Below, one piece after another: positions 46,453 through 55,101 of a DNA stretch of 64,000 bases. Position numbers and translations under genes: made by a program. The DNA lies in the NCBI GenBank assembly GCA_020049775.1, contig JAGVLO010000009.1:1-64000 (forward strand), given 5' to 3'. How positions within the stretch are numbered: the first letter of the stretch is position 1; each line of letters starts with the position of its first letter. Source of the stretch: Alphaproteobacteria bacterium. Lineage in GTDB: Bacteria > Pseudomonadota > Alphaproteobacteria > Rickettsiales > SXRF01. Below the pieces are notes generated by a model that saw nothing but the letters and a program-made list of their open reading frames with translations, ran no database searches and was not told the DNA's origin.

Positions 46453-47211
46453 ATGTCTACCACCGTTGCACCACAAACCATCCACGCCATGCTACTCTTC
46501 GCCGGACTGAGCGAGAATGAAAAGAACGAACTGATAAAAGGCGGCCGCCTACGCCAGTGTTCACGCGGGGAACATCTGTTCCTGCATGGGGATCCTGTAA
46601 AATCGTTCTACATCATCAGTAAAGGTACCGTACAGCTGTTCCGCGAAACACCAGACGGTCATGAAAAAACCATCGACGTCGTCAAATCAGGACAGACGAT
46701 GTGTGAAAGCGAAATTTTGGATTCCTGCCGTAATCACCGCGTCAATGCCATGGCGCTTAATGATGTAACAGTCATGGAGTTTCCGGTAGCGTGGTTGAAA
46801 GATAGTGCGCGCAAATATAGTGCGTTCGCGCTTAACCTGTTATCACACATTGCGCAGCAAGCGCATATGGCAGAGGTGGAAGCCGAACAACGCGCCAATA
46901 TGAAAGCGGCACAGCTAGTTGCATGTTTCCTGCAACGCATGTGTGTACTCTATGATTTCGACCCCAAAGGATTTGAACTCCCCTACAGCAAAACCATCAT
47001 AGCAAGCCGTATCGGTATGGAGCTGGAAACATTCTCGCGCACGCTTGCGAAATTGAAAGAGCATGGCATACTTGTGAAAGGCTCTCACGTTTCCATTACC
47101 GACCTTGCTAGCGTTGAACAATATGTGTGCGCTGCCTGCTCAATTGCAGAAGACTGCCCGACACATAAAGAAATGGAACGCAAAAGCAGCAACAAGTCTG
47201 GCGACGCGTAG
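46453..47211 (+). CDS. Crp/Fnr-family transcription regulator
   Basis: This is a 252-residue regulator with an N-terminal cyclic-nucleotide-binding-like beta roll (GEHLFLHGDPVKSFYIISKG) and a C-terminal winged helix (SKTIIASRIGMELETFSRTL). The recognition helix has E-x-x-S-R, the set that reads TTGA half sites. There is no N-terminal Cys cluster as in Fnr. Instead Cys226, Cys229 and Cys235 form CAACSIAEDC near the end, which is unusual. Three TTGAC-N4-GTCAA boxes lie around the gene, so it or a paralogue probably controls the neighbouring operons and ccoN. Confidence 0.9.
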   Translation: MSTTVAPQTIHAMLLFAGLSENEKNELIKGGRLRQCSRGEHLFLHGDPVKSFYIISKGTVQLFRETPDGHEKTIDVVKSGQTMCESEILDSCRNHRVNAMALNDVTVMEFPVAWLKDSARKYSAFALNLLSHIAQQAHMAEVEAEQRANMKAAQLVACFLQRMCVLYDFDPKGFELPYSKTIIASRIGMELETFSRTLAKLKEHGILVKGSHVSITDLASVEQYVCAACSIAEDCPTHKEMERKSSNKSGDA

Positions 47212-47265
47212 CCATCCCTGAGTCACTTTCTTCATTCTGAATATTTTCAATATCATTTTTGTTTC

Positions 47266-47306
47266 TTGACTGGCGTCAAATACTCGCACGCCATTTAGCG
47301 ATAAAA
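47266..47306 (+). promoter_or_regulatory. Fnr-type box and -10 element of the small RNA candidate
   Basis: TTGAC-TGGC-GTCAA at 47266-47279 is centred at 47272.5. ATAAAA at 47301-47306 fits a -10 element, which predicts a start near 47314 and a class II box position of -41.5. Confidence 0.65.
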
Positions 47307-47313
47307 AGAACGC

Positions 47314-47379
47314 ACCTGTTTATATTCAAATGACCCCTGCCCTGATGGCACAAGGCTCCCCGCCTTGTGCCATTTTTTT
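47314..47379 (+). ncRNA. Candidate oxygen-regulated small RNA, C-rich
   Basis: A transcript of about 66 bases is predicted between the Fnr-type promoter and the terminator. Its 5' part is unpaired and contains the C-rich run ATGACCCCTGCCCTG, of the kind that base-pairs with Shine-Dalgarno sequences. Its 3' part is the terminator hairpin. No open frame of value is present. By analogy E. coli FnrS and Pseudomonas PhrS are Fnr/Anr-activated small RNAs. It could instead be only the 3' end of the regulator mRNA. Confidence 0.5.
47345..47379 (+). terminator. Perfect intrinsic terminator
   Basis: ATGGCACAAGGC (47345-47356) and GCCTTGTGCCAT (47362-47373) form a perfect 12-pair stem with a TCCCC loop, followed by seven Ts. 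It ends the small RNA candidate and any read-through from the regulator gene. Confidence 0.95.
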
Positions 47380-47463
47380 AGCGCATGACCTCACAACATT
47401 ATATTTGATGCCGCCGATAAGATGATAGCCGAATCTAGTAATCTTTTCATGTTGTTAGATGTA

Positions 47464-47505
47464 TTGACCGTGGTCAAATACATGCGAGGCAGCACATAGT
47501 AGCCT
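47464..47505 (+). promoter_or_regulatory. Fnr-type box of the cco cluster
   Basis: TTGAC-CGTG-GTCAA at 47464-47477 is centred at 47470.5. TAGCCT at 47500-47505 lies where the -10 element should be, so transcription would start near 47512, 22 bases before the small gene that leads into ccoN. Fnr/FixK control of cbb3 operons through such boxes is well known in Alphaproteobacteria. Confidence 0.78.
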
Positions 47506-47533
47506 AGCAATTCCATACAGTATTGAGGGGGTT

Positions 47534-47677
47534 ATGTTTTATCGTTTTCTTATGATACTCAGCGTGGTGATAGTCACGGCACATTGCGACAAGCTGCTTT
47601 ACAAAAAGGATGCGGAGGAAGCGCCGCAAGACACACAAACGCCGCAGCAACAATCCAGTGAGCGGGAAGCCACATGA
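47534..47677 (+). CDS. Small protein leading the cco operon, 47 residues
   Basis: An ATG behind GAGGGGG starts a 47-codon gene whose stop overlaps the ccoN start (ATGA). The first 18 residues are hydrophobic ([18 protein letters not shown]) and act as a signal or membrane anchor. The rest is polar, rich in Gln, Glu and Pro ([19 protein letters not shown]). The residues before the cysteine (TAH) do not form a good lipobox. I know of no named cco gene at this place. It may help assemble the oxidase; that is inference from coupling. Confidence 0.65.
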   Translation: MFYRFLMILSVVIVTAHCDKLLYKKDAEEAPQDTQTPQQQSSEREAT

Positions 47678-49089
47678 GCACAAGGCCCTTACCCGATTAT
47701 AACGATGACATAGTAAAATTATTCACCCTCGCCTCCGTATTCTGGGGAGTGGTGGGTATGCTGGTAGGGCTGGTGATTGCCCTGCAGCTGTGTTTTCCGT
47801 GGCTGAACTTTGAACCCTATTTTTCCTTTGGACGCCTGCGCCCTGTCCATACATCGGGGGTTATTTTTGCGTTTGGCGGCAACGTGCTTTTCGCCACCAG
47901 CTATTTTGTCGTCCAGCGCACCTGCCGCACGCGGCTATGGAACGACAAGCTGGCGTTTTTTACTTTCTGGGGATACCAACTGTTCATTGTAATGGCCGCC
48001 GTAGGCTATGTGTTTGGCGTCACGCAGAGTAAGGAATATGCCGAACCGGAATGGTATGCCGATCTATGGCTGACGCTAGTCTGGGTTTCTTATCTGCTGA
48101 TTTTTATGATGACGCTTCGCAACCGAGAAGAACCGCATATTTACGTCGCCAACTGGTTTTATCTGGGATTCATCGCCACGGTTGCCGTGCTGCACCTTGT
48201 CAACAACGTCTCACTGCCCGTATCGCTCATGGATGCTAAAAGTTATTCACTGTGGTCTGGCGTGCAGAGCGCTATGATTCAATGGTGGTATGCGCACAAC
48301 GCTGTTGGTTTTTTCCTGACGGCAGGATTCCTTGGCATCATGTATTATTTTATACCCAAGCGCGCCAACCGCCCGATTTATTCTTACCGTCTTTCTATCC
48401 TGCATTTCTGGTCGCTTATTTTTATCTATATGTGGGCGGGACCGCACCATTTACTCTATACAGCGCTGCCAGATTGGGCGCAGACGCTGGGCATGACCTT
48501 TTCCATTATGCTGTGGATGCCATCATGGGGCGGCATGATTAACGGTATCATGACGCTGTCCGGCGCATGGCACAAGTTGCGTGAAGACCCGGTGCTACAA
48601 TTCATGATTATCGCCCTGGCATTCTACGGCATGAGTACGTTTGAAGGCCCGCTGATGTCGATTAAGGAAGTGAACGCCCTGTCGCATTATACCGACTGGA
48701 CCATCGGCCATGTGCATTCAGGCGCTTTGGGCTGGGTCGCGTTTATCAGCTTTGGCGCACTGTACCATCTTGTTCCGGTATTGTGGAAACGCCCCGAGCT
48801 GTACTCCATGCGCCTTGTCAGCTTTCATCTGTGGATTTCCACTTTTGGCATCGTGCTATACATCACCGCCATGTGGATTGCCGGTATCATGCAGGGGCTG
48901 ATGTGGAGGTCATACGATGATATGGGCTTCCTCACCTATTCCTTTGCAGAAACCGTACAGGCCTTGCATCCCTACTATCTGATACGCGCACTCGGTGGGG
49001 CGCTCTATCTGGCTGGCATGCTGATCATGGTCTATAACTTGTACAAGACCATTTGCCCTGGTTGCCGGAAGGAGACCGCAGCATGCTAG
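47674..49089 (+). CDS. ccoN: Cytochrome cbb3 oxidase subunit I
   Basis: This is the catalytic subunit of the high-affinity cbb3-type terminal oxidase in the inner membrane. It reduces oxygen at the heme b3/CuB site and pumps protons. The 471-residue protein has about 12 membrane segments. Heme and copper ligands are visible in [43 protein letters not shown] and [11 protein letters not shown]. It is translationally coupled to the small gene upstream and overlaps ccoO by seven bases. Confidence 0.97.
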   Translation: MSTRPLPDYNDDIVKLFTLASVFWGVVGMLVGLVIALQLCFPWLNFEPYFSFGRLRPVHTSGVIFAFGGNVLFATSYFVVQRTCRTRLWNDKLAFFTFWGYQLFIVMAAVGYVFGVTQSKEYAEPEWYADLWLTLVWVSYLLIFMMTLRNREEPHIYVANWFYLGFIATVAVLHLVNNVSLPVSLMDAKSYSLWSGVQSAMIQWWYAHNAVGFFLTAGFLGIMYYFIPKRANRPIYSYRLSILHFWSLIFIYMWAGPHHLLYTALPDWAQTLGMTFSIMLWMPSWGGMINGIMTLSGAWHKLREDPVLQFMIIALAFYGMSTFEGPLMSIKEVNALSHYTDWTIGHVHSGALGWVAFISFGALYHLVPVLWKRPELYSMRLVSFHLWISTFGIVLYITAMWIAGIMQGLMWRSYDDMGFLTYSFAETVQALHPYYLIRALGGALYLAGMLIMVYNLYKTICPGCRKETAAC

Positions 49090-49835
49090 ACAACCATAAA
49101 AAAATTGAAAAAAATTCCCTGTTGCTTCTGGTGTTGTCACTGCTGGTCGTGTCGATTGGCGGTTTGGTGGAAATCGTGCCGTTGTTTCGTATTGAAACCA
49201 CCATCGAGCCGGTCAAGGGCGTACGCCCCTATACCCCACTGGAACTGGCAGGGCAAAACATCTACATCCGCGAAAACTGCTCCAGCTGCCACAGCCAGCA
49301 AATCCGCACACTTCGCGACGAAGTGGCACGTTACGGCCATTATTCACTCGCCGCAGAAAGCATGTATGATCATCCCTTCCTGTGGGGCAGCAAGCGCACA
49401 GGGCCAGACCTTGCGCGCGTAGGCGGTAAGTATTCCGACGAGTGGCATGTAGCACATTTGAAAGACCCGCGCTCGGTAGTGCCGGAATCCATCATGCCTA
49501 CCTATGCGTTTCTGATGAATCAGGGTGCTGACCTGCGCCGCATCGCCGACCACCTGAAAACACTCAGGGCAGCGGGCGTTCCCTATACGGACGACATGAT
49601 TGAAAACGCCTATAACGATGCTATCGGCCAAGCTTCCGGCGAAGCCATGGCGGAGGGCTTGCGCCAACGTTATGGCAAGAAGGTCACCGCGCGCGATTTC
49701 GATGACCAACCCAACCTGGTATCGGAGATGGATGCGCTGGTGGCCTATTTGCAAAAGCTGGGAACGGACATCGATTTCAAGGATTACGATCCGGATATGA
49801 TGCCCCAGAACCCTGTAAATGCCAAGGATAAGTGA
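49083..49835 (+). CDS. ccoO: Cytochrome cbb3 oxidase subunit II
   Basis: This is the membrane-anchored mono-heme cytochrome c subunit of the cbb3 oxidase. I chose the ATG at 49083 ([20 protein letters not shown]). The upstream extension lies inside ccoN. One membrane span is followed by the heme c site [14 protein letters not shown] (C-x-x-C-H, about residue 65). The Met ligand is expected in the segment [12 protein letters not shown]. The length of 250 residues is normal. Confidence 0.96.
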   Translation: MLDNHKKIEKNSLLLLVLSLLVVSIGGLVEIVPLFRIETTIEPVKGVRPYTPLELAGQNIYIRENCSSCHSQQIRTLRDEVARYGHYSLAAESMYDHPFLWGSKRTGPDLARVGGKYSDEWHVAHLKDPRSVVPESIMPTYAFLMNQGADLRRIADHLKTLRAAGVPYTDDMIENAYNDAIGQASGEAMAEGLRQRYGKKVTARDFDDQPNLVSEMDALVAYLQKLGTDIDFKDYDPDMMPQNPVNAKDK

Positions 49836-49836
49836 T

Positions 49837-49995
49837 ATGAGTTTTCTTTTGATGAATACCGGACTGATTGCAACGCTGCTGTTTTTCGGCGTGTTTTCCG
49901 GCATTGTGCTGTGGGCATACTGGCCCGCCAATAAGGAGCGCCTGCAGAACCATGCCTATATTCCGCTGAAGGAGGGTGAACATGGCGGGCAATAA
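49837..49995 (+). CDS. ccoQ: Cytochrome cbb3 oxidase subunit CcoQ
   Basis: This is a 52-residue single-span protein, MSFLLMNTGLIATLLFFGVF with the polar tail YWPANKERLQNHAYIPLKEG. CcoQ stabilises the cbb3 complex. It starts one base after ccoO and overlaps ccoP by 14 bases. The position and pattern are diagnostic although the family is poorly conserved. Confidence 0.9.
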   Translation: MSFLLMNTGLIATLLFFGVFSGIVLWAYWPANKERLQNHAYIPLKEGEHGGQ

Positions 49996-50857
49996 AGAAA
50001 AAGACCCCATAAGCGGCGCGGAAACCACCGGCCATGAATGGGATGGGCTGAAAGAACTCAATATTCCCGCACCGCGCTGGTGGCTGTGGGTTTTCTTGAT
50101 TACCATCATCTGGGCCGTCGGCTACTGGGTACTCTATCCTGCATGGCCGACACTCACCGGCAACACTAAAGGCGCAAAGGAATGGACACAGCATAGAGAG
50201 CTGCAGGAAAAGCAGGCGCTGATTGCCGAACGCCAGCAGAAATACCTTGAGCAGTTCCGTAAGGTAAAACTGGAAGACATTACTAAAAACCGTGAAATCT
50301 ATGAGTTCGCCCGCGCAGGTGGCGCTGCCGCATTCAAGGAACATTGCGCGGCCTGCCACGGCACGGGTGCTGCCGGAAGCAAAGGTTATCCTAACCTCAA
50401 TGACGATGACTGGCTGTGGGGCGGTACGCTGGCCGAAATCTACACCACACTGAAAACCGGTATTCGTTCTGACCATCCAGATACACACTTTGCGCAGATG
50501 CCCGCGTTCGGCAGGGACGGATTGCTGAAACCGTCCGAGGTACGCGACGTGGTAGAGTTTGTGCAGAAGCTGCATGAAGGCGGCAAAGCAGAGCAAACGC
50601 CAAGTTACCTCAATGGCAAAACAATTTATACCGCGCAGTGCGCCGCCTGTCACGGAGAACAGGGACAAGGCGACCGCAGCAAGGGCGCGCCCAAACTTAA
50701 CGACGCCATCTGGCTGTATGGCAATGACAAGGCATCGATTATTGAAACCATCACCAATGCCAGAAACGGCGTGATGCCTACATGGGAAAACCGCCTGAGC
50801 GACGATACGCTGCGCCAGTTGACCATCTACATCCATTCGCTGGGCGGAGGGGAATAG
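49982..50857 (+). CDS. ccoP: Cytochrome cbb3 oxidase subunit III
   Basis: This is the di-heme cytochrome c subunit that feeds electrons to CcoO and CcoN. The ATG at 49982 is preferred to a GTG two codons earlier. The N-terminal span is WWLWVFLITIIWAVGYWVLY. It is followed by two C-x-x-C-H sites, HCAACHGTG (about residue 122) and QCAACHGEQG (about residue 220). The length of 291 residues is normal for CcoP. Confidence 0.96.
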   Translation: MAGNKEKDPISGAETTGHEWDGLKELNIPAPRWWLWVFLITIIWAVGYWVLYPAWPTLTGNTKGAKEWTQHRELQEKQALIAERQQKYLEQFRKVKLEDITKNREIYEFARAGGAAAFKEHCAACHGTGAAGSKGYPNLNDDDWLWGGTLAEIYTTLKTGIRSDHPDTHFAQMPAFGRDGLLKPSEVRDVVEFVQKLHEGGKAEQTPSYLNGKTIYTAQCAACHGEQGQGDRSKGAPKLNDAIWLYGNDKASIIETITNARNGVMPTWENRLSDDTLRQLTIYIHSLGGGE

Positions 50858-50863
50858 CAAGCC

Positions 50864-52276
50864 ATGTCCGATGGCGTCAACCTATTTGCCAAGCAGCGCA
50901 GCATTTACCCGCGGCGTGTGTGGGGTAAATACCGCAAGCTGAAATGGGTGAGCATGATCACTCTGCTGTTCATATATTATTTTACGCCATGGCTACGCTG
51001 GGATCGTGGCCTCAATGCGCCGGACCAGGCCATACTGATTGATATGCCCGGGCGGCGCGCCTATTTCTTTTTTATCGAAATCTGGCCGCAGGAAGTTTAT
51101 TACCTGACAGGTATCTTGATTTTAGCTGCCATCGGATTATTTTTTGTCACATCACTTTTTGGCCGCGTATGGTGCGGCTATGCCTGCCCGCAGACCGTGT
51201 GGACCGATCTGTTTATCTGGGTGGAACGCATTGTGCAGGGTGACCGCAACGCCCGCATGAAGCTCGACCAGTCAAAGCTCACCTTCGAGAAAATCTGGAA
51301 AAAAGGACTGACGCACATCATATGGCTGTTCATTGGATTATGCACCGGCGGCGCATGGGTATTTTATTTCAATGACGCTCCTACACTCTTTGAGCAAATT
51401 ATCCATTTTGATGTACCGTGGAGTGTCGGCAGCTGGATTCTTGCCTTGACATTCTCTACGTATCTCATGGCTGGCTATGCACGCGAACAGGTCTGCACCT
51501 ATATGTGCCCTTATGCGCGGTTTCAGTCCGCCATGTTCGACAAGGACACACTGGTTATTTCTTACGACAAGGACCGCGGCGAACCGCGCGGCAAGCACAA
51601 GCAGGGCGACAGCTGGGAAGGACGCGGCCATTGCATTGATTGTGACTCCTGCGTCATTGTCTGTCCTATGGGTATTGATATACGCAATGGCCTGCAGATG
51701 GAATGTATCGCCTGCGGCCTGTGCGTGGACGCATGCAATAATGTGATGGAAAAGATCGGCCTACCCCAAGGACTGATACGCTATGACACACAAAGCAACT
51801 ATGAAGCGCGCAAATCAGGCAGCAGCGTTGCCAGCAGGCTGCAACTTATGCGCCCGCGCACTGTTTACTATGCAGTCATATTGTCCATCGTCGGTGGCAT
51901 CATGCTATACGGCTTGCTGATGCGATCGCCGCTGGAACTCAACGTTATCCACGCCCGCAACCCGCTGTTCGTGCAGCTATCTGACGGCAGCATCCGCAAC
52001 AACTATACCATCAAAATACTGAACAAAACGCATGACGACCGCAGCTATACATTGACTGTAGAGGGTATCGGCGCTGCGGCCATGAAAGTGGAAGCAGCGG
52101 GCGAAGTACAAACCGATGCCATACCGGTATTTGCAGACAGTGTTGGTGAATTCAGGGTGTTGCTCGCGGCCATGCCGGGTGGCAGCCAGATACGTCACAA
52201 GATAATCTTTACGATTACCGATAACCAGACTAAACAAAGCTATAGCCACGAAAGCATATTTATTGCCGGGCAGTAA
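50864..52276 (+). CDS. ccoG: Cytochrome oxidase accessory protein CcoG (FixG/RdxA)
   Basis: This is a membrane polyferredoxin needed for copper handling during cbb3 assembly. The 470-residue protein has about five membrane spans and the NapH-like segment WCGYACPQTVWTDLFIW. Two 4Fe-4S sites are formed by CIDCDSCVIVCPMG and CIACGLCVDACN. A C-terminal Ig-like periplasmic domain follows. It starts six bases after ccoP. Confidence 0.96.
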   Translation: MSDGVNLFAKQRSIYPRRVWGKYRKLKWVSMITLLFIYYFTPWLRWDRGLNAPDQAILIDMPGRRAYFFFIEIWPQEVYYLTGILILAAIGLFFVTSLFGRVWCGYACPQTVWTDLFIWVERIVQGDRNARMKLDQSKLTFEKIWKKGLTHIIWLFIGLCTGGAWVFYFNDAPTLFEQIIHFDVPWSVGSWILALTFSTYLMAGYAREQVCTYMCPYARFQSAMFDKDTLVISYDKDRGEPRGKHKQGDSWEGRGHCIDCDSCVIVCPMGIDIRNGLQMECIACGLCVDACNNVMEKIGLPQGLIRYDTQSNYEARKSGSSVASRLQLMRPRTVYYAVILSIVGGIMLYGLLMRSPLELNVIHARNPLFVQLSDGSIRNNYTIKILNKTHDDRSYTLTVEGIGAAAMKVEAAGEVQTDAIPVFADSVGEFRVLLAAMPGGSQIRHKIIFTITDNQTKQSYSHESIFIAGQ

Positions 52277-52281
52277 CCGCT

Positions 52282-52767
52282 ATGCAGAATTCGACCCCAC
52301 GCCCATCCGACCGCTGGATACCATGGATTATCGTATCCTTCTTTGTTGCGTTTATTATTCCGCTGGCATGGTTTACATGGCTTTCGGTTGATACCTACAC
52401 CGGACAGGTCACCAGCAACGCCTACGAGAAGGGCCTGACGTATAATAGCACCATCGCCCATGCCGAAGCACAGCAACAGCTGGGCTGGAAAACGGACGTA
52501 AAAACAAAAGCCGATGCAGACGGCGTACAGGTGCGTTTCCAACTCAAGGATAAACAAGGCCAACCTGTTAACGACGCCGCTGTACTTGTCCGTTTCACCC
52601 GCACAACCCAAAGTGGCCATGACAGTGAAATCACCCTGAAACCGCAGGCGCAAGGCACTTATGAAGGCAGCATCAAGCTGGAACTGCCCGGATTGTGGAA
52701 CATGCGTATTTCCGTGAGCAAAGGCGAGCATAACTACCAGCAATCACAAAATATCACAGTCCAATGA
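52282..52767 (+). CDS. ccoH: Cytochrome oxidase assembly protein CcoH (FixH)
   Basis: This is a 161-residue FixH-family protein. A single N-terminal membrane span (WIIVSFFVAFIIPLAWFTWL) is followed by a periplasmic beta domain with YEKGLTYNSTIAHAEAQQQL near its start, typical of FixH. It helps assemble the cbb3 oxidase. The stop overlaps the ccoI start by four bases. Confidence 0.93.
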   Translation: MQNSTPRPSDRWIPWIIVSFFVAFIIPLAWFTWLSVDTYTGQVTSNAYEKGLTYNSTIAHAEAQQQLGWKTDVKTKADADGVQVRFQLKDKQGQPVNDAAVLVRFTRTTQSGHDSEITLKPQAQGTYEGSIKLELPGLWNMRISVSKGEHNYQQSQNITVQ

Positions 52768-54935
52768 ACACACAGGCAGATGTTTCCCATTTCGTGGATC
52801 ATGATGTAAAGGACGGCAGCAACCGCCTGTACCTGATGGTAGACGGCATGCGCTGCGCCTCCTGCGCGTGGGCGATTGAATCGGCACTGAATTCAGAAAA
52901 CAATGTTAATGCACGCATCAACCTGTCCACCAAACGTTTGGTCGTAACCTGGAAAGGTGCTGCCGAAAAAGGTAACGCGCTGGTTGCTAAAGTCACGGCG
53001 CTTGGCTATCGATTTACCCCGTTTGATGCCGGAGCGCAGAAAAGCGCCGAAGCTTCGGAAGAAAAATTCCTGCTTAAATGTATTGCCGTTTCCGGATTTG
53101 CGTCCGGAAACATCATGCTGTTCTCGCTCGCGCTGTGGTTTTCCAGCCATGACGGCATGGACGTCGCCACACGTGACATGATGCACTGGGTATCGGGCCT
53201 GATTGCCCTGCCCGCCATCATCTACTCCGGCATCCCTTACTATATTTCCGCATGGAATGCACTCAGGCGCGGTCACACCAACATGGACGTACCCATATCG
53301 CTGGCTGTCATACTTGCAACGGCTATGAGCATTTTAGAAACCTTCCGCCATGGTGATTATGTCTATTTCGATTCGGCCACCATGTTGCTTTTTTTCCTGC
53401 TGATAGGACGCTATCTGGACAAAAAGGCGCGCGGGCAGGCACGCGCAGCTGCGCAGGATTTATTGGCCATGATGCAGGGCTTCGCCACCATCCGCGAAGG
53501 GCAGACAACGCGCAGCATCCCCATACGCGACGTCATGGCCGGCATGCAGTTGGTAGTTGCCGCCGGTGAAAAAATTGCCGCTGACGGTGAGGTAACATCC
53601 GGCATTTCCGATGTGGATACCAGCCTGATTACCGGCGAAACCATTCCCCAGCCTGTGCAGACGGGCACAAAACTTTTCTCCGGCACCGTGAATATCACCG
53701 CACCTATTGAGGTAAAAGTATCTGCCGCCAGTGAACATAGCCTGCTTGCCGACATCATCCGCCTGATGGAAAATGCCGAACAGGGGCAGGCCAATTATGT
53801 GCGTCTCGCCGACAGGGTCGCGCACTATTACACGCCGGTGGTGCATATACTGGCGCTGGCGGCGTTCCTTGGCTGGCTGGCTGCGGGCATGGCGTGGCAA
53901 CCGGCATTGATGATTGCTACCACCGTACTCATCATCACCTGCCCGTGTGCGCTTGGGCTTGCCGTGCCTGCCGTGCAGGTGCTTGCCAGCAGCCGCCTGT
54001 TCAGGCAGGGCATGTTGCTCAAGTCGGGCGACGCGCTGGAGCGGCTGGCCGCCATCGATACCGTGGTATTCGATAAAACCGGCACGCTGACGCTTGGCAG
54101 GCCGCAGCTGGCCAACCGCGAATCTATCAGCGACCATGACCTGCAGCTTGCCGCCTCGCTCGCCGCCCACAGCAGGCACCCTCTCTCGCAAGCAGTAGCA
54201 AAAGCATGGCAGGGCAATATACTGCCTATGGCCATCACCGAAGAGCCAGGCAAAGGGCTATCCGCCACTTACGAAGGAGAGACGATTCAGTTAGGCAGGC
54301 GCAGCTGGTGCGGTGATGATGACGCCGCAAGCGATGCCACGCTGGAGCTGTGGCTGGCGGCAGAAGGCAGCCCGCCTGTGCGTTTCACCTTTACCGATAT
54401 GCTGCGCGTTGATGCCAAAGACGTGGTGGCTAAGTTGCAGCAGAAAGGACTACATATTGTGCTGCTTTCAGGTGACCGGATGGAAGTAGTGCAATCAGTC
54501 GCACAAACACTCGGTATCAGCGATTTTGCAGCGGCCGTTACGCCTATTGAAAAAAGCGCGCGCATCAAGGCCCTGTCAGAGCAGGGGCGCCGCGTGCTGA
54601 TGGTGGGTGACGGATTGAACGACGCGCCGTCGCTTGCCAGCGCTTACGTTTCCATATCCCCCTCCTCCGCCATTGATATTACGCAGAACGCCGCCGACAT
54701 CGTCTTTCAGGGCGAAAAACTACGGGCCATAACGGAAGCTTATTTCATAGCCTGCGCCAGCACAAAGCTGGTGAAGCAGAATTTTGTGCTTTCAATTGCC
54801 TATAATATCATTGCCGTTCCGGCGGCGGTGCTTGGCTACGTCACGCCATTGATTGCCGCTGTTGCCATGTCCAGTTCATCACTGATTGTAGTGGCTAATG
54901 CCATGCGCCTTAAAGCCATGAACAAGAAAATATAG
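52764..54935 (+). CDS. ccoI: Copper-transporting P-type ATPase CcoI (FixI)
   Basis: CcoI delivers copper for the CuB centre of the cbb3 oxidase. The 723-residue P1B-ATPase has an N-terminal heavy-metal domain (GMRCASCAWAIES), the transport motif CPCALGLAVPA (about residue 394), the phosphorylation site DKTGTLTLG (about residue 438), SRHPLSQAV and the hinge GDGLNDAPSLA. Eight membrane segments are expected. The low-affinity export type is inferred from the gene context. Confidence 0.96.
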   Translation: MNTQADVSHFVDHDVKDGSNRLYLMVDGMRCASCAWAIESALNSENNVNARINLSTKRLVVTWKGAAEKGNALVAKVTALGYRFTPFDAGAQKSAEASEEKFLLKCIAVSGFASGNIMLFSLALWFSSHDGMDVATRDMMHWVSGLIALPAIIYSGIPYYISAWNALRRGHTNMDVPISLAVILATAMSILETFRHGDYVYFDSATMLLFFLLIGRYLDKKARGQARAAAQDLLAMMQGFATIREGQTTRSIPIRDVMAGMQLVVAAGEKIAADGEVTSGISDVDTSLITGETIPQPVQTGTKLFSGTVNITAPIEVKVSAASEHSLLADIIRLMENAEQGQANYVRLADRVAHYYTPVVHILALAAFLGWLAAGMAWQPALMIATTVLIITCPCALGLAVPAVQVLASSRLFRQGMLLKSGDALERLAAIDTVVFDKTGTLTLGRPQLANRESISDHDLQLAASLAAHSRHPLSQAVAKAWQGNILPMAITEEPGKGLSATYEGETIQLGRRSWCGDDDAASDATLELWLAAEGSPPVRFTFTDMLRVDAKDVVAKLQQKGLHIVLLSGDRMEVVQSVAQTLGISDFAAAVTPIEKSARIKALSEQGRRVLMVGDGLNDAPSLASAYVSISPSSAIDITQNAADIVFQGEKLRAITEAYFIACASTKLVKQNFVLSIAYNIIAVPAAVLGYVTPLIAAVAMSSSSLIVVANAMRLKAMNKKI

Positions 54936-54936
54936 C

Positions 54937-55101
54937 ATGGGCATATTGATGTATCTTGTGCCTATCGCACTGACGCTCGGGTTGCTCGGGCTATATGGTT
55001 TTTTCTGGGCGCTGAACAACAACCAGTTTGACGATCCGGAAGGCAACGCCCAGCGCATACTACGCGACGATGACGAAACCCCGCCAGCAAAAAAAGATTA
55101 G
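54937..55101 (+). CDS. ccoS: Cytochrome oxidase maturation protein CcoS
   Basis: This is a 54-residue single-span protein (MGILMYLVPIALTLGLLGLY) followed by FFWALNNNQFDDPEGNAQRI, the diagnostic CcoS segment. CcoS is needed for cofactor insertion into the cbb3 oxidase. It starts one base after ccoI and closes the ccoNOQP-GHIS set. Its stop overlaps the convergent 450-residue gene by four bases. Confidence 0.95.
   Translation: MGILMYLVPIALTLGLLGLYGFFWALNNNQFDDPEGNAQRILRDDDETPPAKKD

Larger units (their letters stand above)
47212..47533. other. Intergenic region with two Fnr-type boxes and a terminator
   Basis: This 322-base stretch between the regulator and the cco cluster has no convincing protein gene. 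It holds, in order, an Fnr-type box (47266-47279), a short transcript candidate, a perfect intrinsic terminator (47345-47379) and a second Fnr-type box (47464-47477). Each is listed separately. Confidence 0.8.
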
